Positions 1 to 7,287 of a stretch of DNA of 12,704 bases are shown piece after piece. The notes beneath the pieces were generated by a model that was not told the DNA's origin, did no database searches, and saw only the letters and a program-made list of their open reading frames with translations. The DNA comes from an uncultured Altererythrobacter sp. (GTDB lineage: Bacteria > Pseudomonadota > Alphaproteobacteria > Sphingomonadales > Sphingomonadaceae). A program made the translations under genes and the position numbers. The stretch spans positions 1-12,704 of the forward strand of contig CALFEA010000136.1 in NCBI GenBank assembly GCA_937950385.1, given 5' to 3'. The stretch's first letter is position 1. Every line of letters begins with the position of its first letter.

Positions 1-509
1 GTCGACATCACCCCATCCAATTCCCACACATTCTTAAAGCCATAGCCATAGAGGTTGATGAAAGTCGGGATGTTGAGCGCGAGCGGCGCCATCTTCAACG
101 CAATCGGTTGGCGATTGTCGCTGAAATTATTGTTGCAATAGATCAGTATCGGCCGCGAGGTGTCCGAGCCTAGAACCTTGGCCAGTTTTTCATCGGTGAA
201 ATCGGAGAAAGGCAGGTTGATCGCGCCTTTAATATGGCCCGCCTCAAATGCCGCAGCGCTGCGTGTGTCTAAGATCAGCGCGCCATCCTCAGCCGCTTTG
301 GCAAAGAATGCCTTGCGTTCAAGCAATCGTGCCTGCCGGTATTCGGCCACCGCTGCGGTAAGCTCCATAAAGCCGGCGTAATCCACTTGGGGCGCAGCGG
401 TGGATTCAGGCGCCTCAATATCGGCCGTGCGATCTGGCAAACCTTGTGCAGACACTCCGCTGGCCAGCGCCAATGCGCCGCAGGAAAAAAGCAGTTTCAT
501 CGCATTCAT
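1..509 (-). CDS. Secreted rhodanese-like domain protein (3' end cut by window edge)
   Basis: An open frame of 169 codons runs off the left edge without a stop, so the C-terminus is missing. Residues 1-21 form a signal peptide (MNAMKLLFSCGALALASGVSA) with a likely cut before QG, so the protein should act in the periplasm. Residues 70-160 resemble a rhodanese domain: an LDTR segment near residue 80, a GHIKGAINLP segment near 91, and the active-site loop YCNNNF with Cys125. Typical sulfurtransferase loops carry a basic residue after the Cys; this one is Asn-rich, so its substrate may differ or it may be a binding rather than a catalytic domain. The start at 509 has AGAGGTGA just upstream; ATG at 500 is the alternative. 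The gene is third in the acnA operon, about 80 bases after the lipoprotein rhodanese. Family assignment is good; substrate is unknown. Confidence 0.85.
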   Translation of the reverse strand, partial: MNAMKLLFSCGALALASGVSAQGLPDRTADIEAPESTAAPQVDYAGFMELTAAVAEYRQARLLERKAFFAKAAEDGALILDTRSAAAFEAGHIKGAINLPFSDFTDEKLAKVLGSDTSRPILIYCNNNFSDNRQPIALKMAPLALNIPTFINLYGYGFKNVWELDGVMS

Positions 510-511
510 AT

Positions 512-532
512 ATCACCTCTGCGCAAGGTGAT
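512..532 (-). promoter_or_regulatory. Inverted repeat enclosing the ribosome-binding site of the secreted rhodanese gene
   Basis: On the minus strand ATCACCT, a 7-base spacer and AGGTGAT form a perfect 7-bp inverted repeat. It ends two bases before the ATG at 509. The 3' arm is the Shine-Dalgarno sequence (AGGTGA), so folding of the mRNA would hide it. The repeat is read directly from the sequence; a role in translational control is inference. Confidence 0.4.
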
Positions 533-589
533 GATGCATGCGCCTTAAATCCAAGCTGAACAGAATGCTGAGGCGTTTGTTCGAATGCG

Positions 590-1018
590 TTACGGTTTCG
601 AGGTTGGTTGCCCGGCTGCATTCCAAGCTATGATCCCACCTTCGAGGTGACGCACCTTGGTGTTCCACTCTGCCGCCAACATATCGGCAGCACGTTTTGA
701 GCGTCCACTGGAGCGGCAATAAAGGATTGTTTCACGGGTGGTATCGCGCGGGATGGCAGAGGCGTCGAAACTCTGCACTGGGGCATTGAGCGCGCCAGCG
801 ATGCTGCCGCTTTCAAATTCCTTAGGCGTACGCACATCAATAAGTACGACTTTGCCCTGCGAAATGAGGCTGGCGAGTTCTTCCGCCGGAAGCGTCTCCA
901 CCGCTGCCAGTGCATCAATCGGCGGGGATGCCGTAAGGCGATCCCCGCTATTGTCGATCGATACGCAGCCTGACAGTAGCAATGCTGCGCCGGCCAAAAA
1001 GAGTGCCGGCACTCGCAT
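590..1018 (-). CDS. Rhodanese-like domain lipoprotein
   Basis: A 142-residue protein with a lipoprotein signal: a hydrophobic stretch ending in LLLSGC puts the lipidated Cys at position 18. The residue after it is Val rather than Asp, which by the Lol rule favours the outer membrane. Residues 43-137 form a single rhodanese domain: VVLIDVRTPKEFESGSIAGA, then the active-site loop YCRSSGRS with Cys101, and a C-terminal HLEGGIIAWNAAGQP that is typical of single-domain rhodaneses. Expected chemistry is persulfide transfer on Cys101. The start ATG overlaps the acnA stop by one base (TAATG) and has no clear Shine-Dalgarno, so translation is probably coupled to acnA. It is followed after about 80 bases by a second rhodanese gene. 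Whether it has any role in sulfur supply or sulfide handling is unknown; an envelope lipoprotein cannot directly serve cytoplasmic aconitase. Confidence 0.93.
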   Translation of the reverse strand: MRVPALFLAGAALLLSGCVSIDNSGDRLTASPPIDALAAVETLPAEELASLISQGKVVLIDVRTPKEFESGSIAGALNAPVQSFDASAIPRDTTRETILYCRSSGRSKRAADMLAAEWNTKVRHLEGGIIAWNAAGQPTSKP

Positions 1019-3693
1019 TAGTCCGATGCCAATTTACGCAGAACGTAATGCAGAATGCCGCCGTTCTTGTAGTACTCCATCTCATTCGCCGTATCGATCC
1101 GGCAAAGCGCAGTGAAGGTGAAGCTGGTGCCATCGGCGCGAGTGGCTTCTACTTCGACGTCTTGGCCAGGCGTCAAATCGGCCAGGCCTTTGATAGAGAA
1201 TGTGTCATCGGCCGTTAGGCTGAGTGTTTCACGCGTATCGCCGTCCTTAAACTGCAAGGGCAGAACGCCCATGCCGACTAGGTTCGAACGGTGGATCCGT
1301 TCAAAGCTTTCAACGATAACGGCGCGCACACCCAAAAGGATTGTGCCCTTGGCCGCCCAATCGCGCGATGAGCCTGTGCCATATTCCTTGCCGCCCACAA
1401 CGATCAGCGGTGTGCCATCGGCCTTGTGCTTCATGGCGGCATCGTAAATCGCCATCTGTTCGCCATTGTAAGTGGTGTAACCACCCTCAACACCGGGGAC
1501 CATTTCGTTCTTGATGCGGATGTTGGCAAAGGTGCCGCGCATCATGACTTCGTGATTGCCGCGGCGCGAGCCGTAGGAGTTGAAGTCTGCCTTGGCGACC
1601 TGATTGCTCATCAGATATTCGCCGCCGGGGCTGTCTTCTTTAATCGCACCAGCAGGGCTGATGTGGTCGGTTGTGACACTATCGCCCAAAACAGCCAGAG
1701 GCTTCGCATCAATCACATCCATGATCGGGGCAGGGGTCATTTCCATGCCATCGAAATAGGGAGGGTTCGCGATATAGGTTGAGCCGGGACGCCATTGGTA
1801 TGTGTCCGATGCCTCAACCTTAATGGCTTGCCAGTGTTCATCGCCTTCATAGACATTGGCATAGCGGGTTTCGAACATGCTGCGATCAATCGCGCCAGAG
1901 CGAACCTTGGCGATTTCATCGTTCGATGGCCATACATCGGCCAGCATCACATCATTGCCATCTTGGTCTTGGCCAAGCGGGGTGGTGGTAATGTCTTCTG
2001 TAACCGTGCCTTTCAATGCATAGGCTACAACCAGCGGAGGTGACGCAAGGAAGTTGGCTTGCACATCAGCAGAGACGCGGCCTTCGAAATTGCGGTTACC
2101 CGAAAGAACGGACGCCGCGACAATGTCATTGCCATTGATCGCTTTGCTGATCGGCGGCGCCAGCGGGCCGGAGTTACCGATGCAAGTCGTGCAGCCATAG
2201 CCAACCAGATCAAAGCCGATCGCGTTCAGATGCGTTTGCAGGCCGGCTTTCTCAAGATAGTCAGTGACCACTTGGCTGCCCGGTGCAAGCGATGTTTTAA
2301 CCCAAGGCTTAGGCTTCATGCCTTTCTCGGCGGCCTTCTTCGCGACCAAACCTGCGGCAATCAGCACATCATGGTTGGAGGTGTTGGTGCAGCTGGTGAT
2401 TGCGGCAATAACAACATCGCCGTCGCCAATGTCATGATCCTTGCCATCGACAGCAACACGCTGTGCGGCGTCTTTGCCATAAGTTGTTTTAAGATCACCG
2501 TTAAACAGCTCGTCCACCATCGGCAGAGTGACTTTATCTTGCGGACGTTTCGGGCCAGCAAGCGATGCAACAACTGAACCCACATCCAGTGACAATGTGT
2601 TGGTGAAGACGGGTTTTTGCGCAGGGTCAAACCACATGCCCTGCTCTTTCGAATAGGCTTCAACCAAAGCGATCTCATCTTCGCTGCGGCCGGTCAGGCG
2701 CAGATAATCGAGGGTCTTGTCATCCACACCGAAGAAGCCGCAGGTTGCGCCATACTCCGGTGCCATATTGGCGATTGTCGCACGGTCAGCCAATGTGAGA
2801 TTGGCGACGCCTTCGCCGTAAAATTCAACGAAGCTGCCAACAACGCCCACTTCGCGCAGCATTTGCACGCAGGTGAGAACGAGGTCGGTTGCGGTAATGC
2901 CTTCAGACATTTTGCCGGTCAGCTCAAAACCGACAACTTTCGGGATCAACATAGAGATCGGCTGGCCGAGCATAGCGGCCTCGGCCTCAATCCCGCCAAC
3001 ACCCCAGCCAAGCACGCCAAGGCCGTTGATCATGGTGGTGTGACTGTCAGTGCCAACGCATGTGTCGGGATAAGCGACCAGATTGCCGTCTTGATCCGCG
3101 CTGGACCATACGCCCTTGCCGATGTGCTCAAGGTTCACTTGGTGGCAGATGCCTGTGCCCGGAGGAACCGCAGAGAAGTTCTCAAAGCTTTTTGAGCCCC
3201 ATTTCAGGAAGTCATAACGCTCTGCATTGCGCGCATATTCCAGCTCAACGTTTTTCTCGAAAGCTTTGGGATGGCCAAACTCATCGACCATAACCGAGTG
3301 GTCGATCACGAGATTGACCGGCACTTGCGGGTTAATCTTCGCGGTATCACCGCCTAGCTTGCTGATCGCATCGCGCATGGCGGCCAGATCGACAACGCAA
3401 GGAACGCCGGTGAAATCTTGCAGCAGCACGCGGGCAGGGCGATACTGAATTTCGCTGCCGGTGGTGGGGTTTTTGGCCCAGTCGGCAATCGCTTGAATGT
3501 CATCTGTTGAAACGGTGAAGCCGCCGTCTTCAAAACGCAGCAGATTCTCCAATAGAACCTTCATTGAATTGGGCAGGCGCGACAAATCGCCGAGTTTCTC
3601 TGATGCCTTGGCAAAAGAGTAATAGGCGTAATCTTTGCCGCCTACTGTGAGGGTTGAGCGAGTGCCAAGCGTGTCCTGTCCGACCTGCGTCAT
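1018..3693 (-). CDS. acnA: Aconitate hydratase A (aconitase)
   Basis: This is the TCA-cycle enzyme that interconverts citrate and isocitrate through cis-aconitate, using a [4Fe-4S] cluster in the cytoplasm. The 891-residue length matches the AcnA/IRP1 type. The three cluster ligands are visible: Cys435 in [10 protein letters not shown] and Cys501 and Cys504 in [12 protein letters not shown]. Other hallmarks are [21 protein letters not shown] near 214, [12 protein letters not shown] near 671, and the C-terminal swivel-domain segment [16 protein letters not shown] near 768. I chose ATG 3693 because AAAGGAA (3701-3707) lies seven bases upstream and the protein then begins like its relatives; an in-frame ATG at 3741 would add 16 residues without such support. 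It is the first gene of a three-gene run with two rhodanese genes. It is divergent from a small membrane gene, and the 261 bases between the two starts hold its promoter. No key residue is missing. Confidence 0.98.
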   Translation of the reverse strand: MTQVGQDTLGTRSTLTVGGKDYAYYSFAKASEKLGDLSRLPNSMKVLLENLLRFEDGGFTVSTDDIQAIADWAKNPTTGSEIQYRPARVLLQDFTGVPCVVDLAAMRDAISKLGGDTAKINPQVPVNLVIDHSVMVDEFGHPKAFEKNVELEYARNAERYDFLKWGSKSFENFSAVPPGTGICHQVNLEHIGKGVWSSADQDGNLVAYPDTCVGTDSHTTMINGLGVLGWGVGGIEAEAAMLGQPISMLIPKVVGFELTGKMSEGITATDLVLTCVQMLREVGVVGSFVEFYGEGVANLTLADRATIANMAPEYGATCGFFGVDDKTLDYLRLTGRSEDEIALVEAYSKEQGMWFDPAQKPVFTNTLSLDVGSVVASLAGPKRPQDKVTLPMVDELFNGDLKTTYGKDAAQRVAVDGKDHDIGDGDVVIAAITSCTNTSNHDVLIAAGLVAKKAAEKGMKPKPWVKTSLAPGSQVVTDYLEKAGLQTHLNAIGFDLVGYGCTTCIGNSGPLAPPISKAINGNDIVAASVLSGNRNFEGRVSADVQANFLASPPLVVAYALKGTVTEDITTTPLGQDQDGNDVMLADVWPSNDEIAKVRSGAIDRSMFETRYANVYEGDEHWQAIKVEASDTYQWRPGSTYIANPPYFDGMEMTPAPIMDVIDAKPLAVLGDSVTTDHISPAGAIKEDSPGGEYLMSNQVAKADFNSYGSRRGNHEVMMRGTFANIRIKNEMVPGVEGGYTTYNGEQMAIYDAAMKHKADGTPLIVVGGKEYGTGSSRDWAAKGTILLGVRAVIVESFERIHRSNLVGMGVLPLQFKDGDTRETLSLTADDTFSIKGLADLTPGQDVEVEATRADGTSFTFTALCRIDTANEMEYYKNGGILHYVLRKLASD

Positions 3694-3954
3694 CGAAGCG
3701 TTCCTTTCTGCGGTTTTTACGGGCGGCGCAGCGAGGGTCATCGCGCGCCGAAAACTTGACTGCGCACCTGCGCGAAGGACGGCCTTTGGTCAAGGGGGGG
3801 ATTGCGGCCTCGTGAAGGCCCCTATGCCGCTATCCACTTGCAATGAAACAGTTTGTAACAATTTTTCTCTGGTTTTTTAGAAGGTTATAGGGTTAATAAT
3901 TGATCAACGGTGGAACATGGCAGGACGGTTCTTGATTCACGGGGGGAATCAAAC
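3694..3954. promoter_or_regulatory. Divergent control region between acnA and the small membrane gene
   Basis: No gene is seen here. The half nearest acnA is GC-rich and holds a run of seven G (3794-3800) and a small inverted repeat, GGCCT/AGGCC, with a 5-base loop (3806-3820). Bases 3841-3905 are strongly AT-rich, with T and A runs, and are the likeliest place for promoter melting. I could not pick a convincing -35/-10 pair on either strand. The divergent arrangement implies at least one promoter each way. Confidence 0.5.
3932..3952 (+). promoter_or_regulatory. Inverted repeat with the ribosome-binding site in its loop
   Basis: TTGATTC, a 7-base ACGGGGG loop and GAATCAA form a perfect 7-bp inverted repeat that ends two bases before the GTG start at 3955. 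The G-run that serves as Shine-Dalgarno (3941-3946, GGGGGGAA) fills most of the loop and begins the 3' arm. As RNA it would present the ribosome-binding site on a hairpin; as DNA it could be an operator half-site pair. The repeat is seen; the function is inferred. Confidence 0.4.
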
Positions 3955-4158
3955 GTGACAACAGTGAAATTACAAAGTGATAATGCAGCAGTGCGCGTGC
4001 GTGCGGGCGTAGGGATTGCAGGCATGTTCGTAGTGGCGTGTTTCGGTGCGGCATTGTTCTTTACCGCCGAGCAATCACAAGCGGCACAAATGGATATGGC
4101 AGGCGGATCATCCACCGGCGCTTCGGCGCAAATCGCACAAGTTTCGCAGGCTCAATAA
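3955..4158 (+). CDS. Small single-span membrane or secreted protein, unknown function
   Basis: I do not recognise this 67-residue protein. Residues 1-17 are polar with basic residues (Lys5, Arg14, Arg16). Residues 18-38 form one hydrophobic segment (VGIAGMFVVACFGAALFF). The remaining 30 residues are a small, Ala/Gln/Ser-rich tail with no charge pattern. It is either anchored with the N-terminus inside or released after cleavage around SQAAQ. The GTG at 3955 is preferred because GGGGGGAA lies six bases upstream; the open frame extends 15 codons further up, to ATG 3910, but that start has poor support. It is divergent from acnA and convergent with the EamA transporter. An antisense frame over the same bases (3885-4115) has no ribosome-binding site or membrane logic and is rejected. 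That the gene is real is likely but not certain. Confidence 0.6.
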   Translation: MTTVKLQSDNAAVRVRAGVGIAGMFVVACFGAALFFTAEQSQAAQMDMAGGSSTGASAQIAQVSQAQ

Positions 4159-4222
4159 AGCCCGCTAACTTGTGTATCCCTTCCGCATTTGGTGGGGCCC
4201 TTCGGGACTGTCGCAATTTCCT

Positions 4223-4247
4223 AAAAATTAAGCGCTCAGCCGCTTAA
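4223..4247 (-). terminator. Rho-independent terminator overlapping the EamA stop codon
   Basis: On the minus strand TTAAGCG, loop GCTGAG and CGCTTAA form a perfect 7-bp stem, followed at once by a run of T (TTTTTAGG). The TAA stop of the transporter (4246-4244) is part of the 5' arm. On the plus strand no T-run follows the stem, so it should act only for the transporter gene. Confidence 0.65.
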
Positions 4248-5146
4248 ATCGCGGTCTGTTCTGTATGCTCTTGGCTTTTATTTGTTTGGCCGCGCGTTGC
4301 AATCCAGCAGCCAATGACGATGAGAACAGCGCCAGCCACCGTGCTCATGCTGATCGTCTCATCAAATAAGAGCCATCCAAACAATGCCGCCCATAAAAAG
4401 CCGGTATATTCCACCGGAACCAATATTTGCGCCTCGGCGCGGGCATAGGCCCAGCTTAAAAACAATGCTGCGCCCACGGCCAGAGCGGCCCCTGCGACGA
4501 TGTCGCCCCATTGCCCAGCCTGCGGAATAACCAAAAGAAACGGCGTTCCGGCAAGCAAAACCAGCATCACAATCCCGTTTTGAAAAGTGCTGACCTCTGC
4601 AGGTTTTGCCACCAATGCCTGTTGGCGTTGCAGCACGAGGTTCCATGCATAAAGCACTGCGGATAACAGCAAGGCGGCCAGTCCGATCAGCGCTGCATCG
4701 CTCATATTCTCGCGCCCCAAGCGGCCAGCAACAATGATCACAACTCCGCCAAGGCCCAAAAACGCGGCAATTATGGCTTGGCGGCGGATTTTCTCACCCA
4801 GCAAAACGGCCGCCAGATAAAGCGCGATCAGCGGCGCAATGAAGGACAGAGCAATTGCTTCGGCCAGAGGCAGGCGCGTTAGGCTAAAGAAAAAACTCCA
4901 GCCCATGAACGCCGTGACCACGCCGCGGATCAAATGGATGCGCATCACTTCGCGCGCTGGCCAGCGCCCGCCCGTCAGCTTCCAAATCGGCGCGATCATG
5001 CAAAAGCCGATGACGCAGCGCAGGAAATAGGCGCTGAACGCTCCCACGCTCAAAGCGGCGCTTTTCATCACCGCATCCATGCCAGAAAATAGGCCAATGC
5101 CGATTACGGTCGCCGCTACGGGTAAGAAGATGCCTTTGTGTTGCAC
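4244..5146 (-). CDS. EamA-domain transporter of the drug/metabolite transporter superfamily
   Basis: A 300-residue inner-membrane protein made of two EamA repeats, about residues 11-140 and 153-285, giving ten hydrophobic helices. Each repeat carries the family's helix-four pattern: LPLAEAIALSFIAPL near 92 and EAQILVPVEYTGFLWAALFG near 238. A glutamate-bearing helix end follows in each half (LLGEKI near 115 and LLFDET near 259). Family members export metabolites, amino acids or drugs; the substrate cannot be told from sequence. The start is GTG at 5146 with a modest AGGG about eight bases upstream; no better start exists before the first helix. The hydrophilic tail is short (residues 286-300). 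It is a single-gene unit, divergent from the L,D-transpeptidase and closed by its own terminator. Confidence 0.92.
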   Translation of the reverse strand: MQHKGIFLPVAATVIGIGLFSGMDAVMKSAALSVGAFSAYFLRCVIGFCMIAPIWKLTGGRWPAREVMRIHLIRGVVTAFMGWSFFFSLTRLPLAEAIALSFIAPLIALYLAAVLLGEKIRRQAIIAAFLGLGGVVIIVAGRLGRENMSDAALIGLAALLLSAVLYAWNLVLQRQQALVAKPAEVSTFQNGIVMLVLLAGTPFLLVIPQAGQWGDIVAGAALAVGAALFLSWAYARAEAQILVPVEYTGFLWAALFGWLLFDETISMSTVAGAVLIVIGCWIATRGQTNKSQEHTEQTAI

Positions 5147-5235
5147 TTATGCAGCCCTAGGCGGCGAATGGCCCAGCGTCACCGCATTTCATGCAAAATT
5201 ACGCGATAAATTCAGGCACCGTAAAGCTGCGCAGA

Positions 5236-5265
5236 TTGATATTGTGGCAAGAAAGCGGCTATAGT
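5236..5265 (+). promoter_or_regulatory. Candidate sigma-70 type promoter for the YcbB-like L,D-transpeptidase
   Basis: TTGATA (5236-5241) and TATAGT (5260-5265) each differ from consensus by one base and are 18 bases apart, ending 38 bases before the ATG at 5304. The spacing and position suit a housekeeping promoter. The rest of 5147-5303 must also hold the divergent promoter of the transporter, which I could not place. Confidence 0.45.
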
Positions 5266-5303
5266 TACCGCACACACTGTTTAATTCAAAGAAAGACCTT
5301 TAA

Positions 5304-6773
5304 ATGAAGACCTTAGGGCTGAAGTTGAGTGTTGCATCTCTTGCAATTGGAGCTAGCAGCATGATCGCTAGCACGGCGATGGCACAGCAGGTTGAGACTG
5401 AGGCTGTTCTGCCGGTCGGTGCAGAAGCCGCCTCGCAAGGTGATGGTATTCCCCGCGTTGTGCGGGCGCGCTCGATCGCGTCGCGTCAAAATACGGCACA
5501 AGCGTCAAGTCAATCTGGCGCGCAAAGCGTCGCAGATGCGTTCCCCGACATGATTTCTAAAGAGGTGGCCCAAACTGCCCCCGCGCCCAAGCCGACGATC
5601 CAGGATTGGTCACTGGAAAACACGCAGAAATTGATCGCAGTCATTGAAGGTATTGATGCCGAAGGGCTGTCTTCGCAAGATTATGATCTTCAAGCGCTGA
5701 AAACGGCAATGGCCTCTGCGCCTTCGCCAGAGTTGAACGCTCTTGCCAGCAAGAATTTCATTTGGCTGGTCGAAGATATGCGCGATGGCCGCACCCCGAT
5801 GGAGGCGCGCAAGCAATGGTTCGTCGAGGATCCTGATCGCAACCGCTATCGCACAGTGGACTTGCTAGAAAAAGCTGTCGTCACAGGCAATATCGCCGGA
5901 ACTTTGCAAAGCATTGCCCCGACCCATCCTGATTATGCGCGGCTGAAAACGGCCCTCGCAGACACACCGGCCACCGACACCAAAAAGCGCAAGCTGATCC
6001 GCGCAAATATGGATCGCTGGCGCTGGCTCGCCCGCGATTTGGGCAGCCAGTATTTGATGACGAATGTGCCTGAATATCAGCTGCGCCTGACAGTCAATGA
6101 TACAATCATCAAAACCTACCGCACAGTGGTGGGCAAACCTGGCCGCACTGCGACCCCGCAGCTCGCTGAAATGGTCAGCGGTGTGGTCTTCAACCCAACA
6201 TGGACTGTGCCGCAGTCGATTGTGAAAGGCGAAGGCTTGGGCGCCAAAGTGCTCAACAACCCTGCTTGGGCGCGGCGTGCTGGCTATAAAGCCACAAAGC
6301 ATCCCAGCGGCTGGGTCAGTGTTGTGCAGCAGCCTGGACCGGGCAATTCGCTTGGCCGGATGAAGCTGGAAATGCCGAATAAGCATGCGATCTTCTTCCA
6401 CGATACGCCTTCGCGCCATCTGTTTAAGAACGCCAATCGCGCCTTGTCGCATGGCTGCATTCGCACCGAGCGCGCGTTGGAACTGGCGATCACCATGGCC
6501 ATTTTGGGCCAAGGGGCGAGCAAGGATGAAGCGGTGAAAATCGCGACCTCGGGCAAATACACCAAGGTTCCGATTAAGAAGGAAATGCCAGCCTACATCA
6601 CCTATTTCACGATGGCAACGGACATTGAAGGCAATCTATCGACCTTCAAAGACATCTATAGCCGCGATGCACCTGTGCTCGCTAGTCTGGCAAAACCGCG
6701 GGTGCAAAACCGCGCGACAACCAGCGATGAAGAAGTGATCGTGATTGAGAACAACCCGCTAGCAGGCGATTGA
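5304..6773 (+). CDS. L,D-transpeptidase, YcbB/LdtD-like, periplasmic
   Basis: A 489-residue cell-wall enzyme expected to form 3-3 cross-links in peptidoglycan, or related bonds, through a catalytic Cys. Residues 1-27 are a signal peptide (cut after AMA). Residues 28-95 are low-complexity. Residues 100-220 resemble the helical scaffold domain of this family (DMRDGRTP, then HPDYARLKTAL). Residues 235-400 are the YkuD catalytic domain: the lead-in MDRWRWLARDLG, a VVGKPGRTATP strand, FFHDTPSRHLF with His366, and ALSHGCIRTE with Cys385, His383 and Arg387. The peptidoglycan-binding module usually found between scaffold and catalytic domain is not visible: residues 221-233 are only a short linker. 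The C-terminal 60 residues are polar. The start ATG is backed by the signal peptide, although the ribosome-binding site is weak (AAAGAAAG). It stands alone, convergent with the next gene 17 bases away. Confidence 0.93.
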   Translation: MKTLGLKLSVASLAIGASSMIASTAMAQQVETEAVLPVGAEAASQGDGIPRVVRARSIASRQNTAQASSQSGAQSVADAFPDMISKEVAQTAPAPKPTIQDWSLENTQKLIAVIEGIDAEGLSSQDYDLQALKTAMASAPSPELNALASKNFIWLVEDMRDGRTPMEARKQWFVEDPDRNRYRTVDLLEKAVVTGNIAGTLQSIAPTHPDYARLKTALADTPATDTKKRKLIRANMDRWRWLARDLGSQYLMTNVPEYQLRLTVNDTIIKTYRTVVGKPGRTATPQLAEMVSGVVFNPTWTVPQSIVKGEGLGAKVLNNPAWARRAGYKATKHPSGWVSVVQQPGPGNSLGRMKLEMPNKHAIFFHDTPSRHLFKNANRALSHGCIRTERALELAITMAILGQGASKDEAVKIATSGKYTKVPIKKEMPAYITYFTMATDIEGNLSTFKDIYSRDAPVLASLAKPRVQNRATTSDEEVIVIENNPLAGD

Positions 6774-6790
6774 TTGAGGCTTAGAAACCT

Positions 6791-7258
6791 CTAGCCGTCT
6801 ATTGTGGTTTCAAAAACAATATCTCGGCGATAGATCACGCTCACCGGTATCGCATAGGCAAGGACCAATGCGATGGACAATATTGGTGCGTCTGAAAAAC
6901 TGATCAAGATGCCGTCTAGCAGAAGGGCTGCGCCAATGGCTACGCCCGCGGCTGCCATTGCAAATGCAATCATACCTATTGGACGGGTTAAATGATCGCG
7001 CAAAAAGTAAGCGACCGGCGCGCCAATCACTGCCAAAATCACGGCGGTGAAAAGCGTTCCAACCAAGGTTCCAATAAAGAGAACCGCGCTGATTATGATG
7101 AGCGTTAAGCCAATGTTCTCCGTGTTCGTTTCAGGTAGGCTCAAAACAGCTGCCGCAAGAACATAGAGGGCCGTAATCGACGAGCCAATAATGCTCGCTT
7201 TAAAGGCTGCTGGGAATATCGCTCCGAAAATCAAATGGGCATTGAGGCTTGTCAGCAT
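6791..7258 (-). CDS. Small polytopic membrane protein, unknown function
   Basis: I do not recognise this 155-residue protein. It is mostly hydrophobic, with about four to five helices near residues 22-40, 50-78 (long, perhaps two), 93-116 and 125-143. A short polar loop, SLPETNTENIG, lies at 40-50 and a basic one, YFLRDHLTRP, at 84-93. The C-terminus is short and polar. It lies 29 bases downstream of the Tat-exported L,D-transpeptidase-like gene on the same strand, so co-transcription is likely. Its stop is 17 bases from the stop of the convergent YcbB-like gene. The start ATG at 7258 lacks a good Shine-Dalgarno, so translation may be weak or coupled. Context suggests an envelope role, but that is inference. 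Confidence 0.75.
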   Translation of the reverse strand: MLTSLNAHLIFGAIFPAAFKASIIGSSITALYVLAAAVLSLPETNTENIGLTLIIISAVLFIGTLVGTLFTAVILAVIGAPVAYFLRDHLTRPIGMIAFAMAAAGVAIGAALLLDGILISFSDAPILSIALVLAYAIPVSVIYRRDIVFETTIDG

Positions 7259-7287
7259 AAGGTCATGCCTGCCCCGCCGATCGGCTT

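Noticed and set aside
2059..3195. Two long plus-strand frames (2059-2577 and 2617-3195) opposite acnA
   Set aside because: They are antisense to conserved aconitase domains, lack convincing ribosome-binding sites and have no recognisable protein features; they arise from the GC-rich codon pattern of acnA.
3900..3907. TTGATCAA near the small gene, as a possible FNR-type site
   Set aside because: The FNR consensus has four bases between TTGAT and ATCAA; here the halves overlap, so the site is only a short palindrome.
3885..4115. A 76-codon minus-strand frame over the small membrane gene
   Set aside because: It has no ribosome-binding site and no hydrophobic or domain pattern, while the opposite strand has both a strong ribosome-binding site and a membrane segment.
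5865..6512. A 215-codon minus-strand frame opposite the YcbB-like gene
   Set aside because: It lies antisense to the scaffold and catalytic domain, and its Arg/His-rich composition is typical of a shadow frame.
6776..6791. Small hairpin between the convergent YcbB-like and membrane protein genes
   Set aside because: It needs a G-U pair, has no T-run after it, and is too weak to call a terminator.
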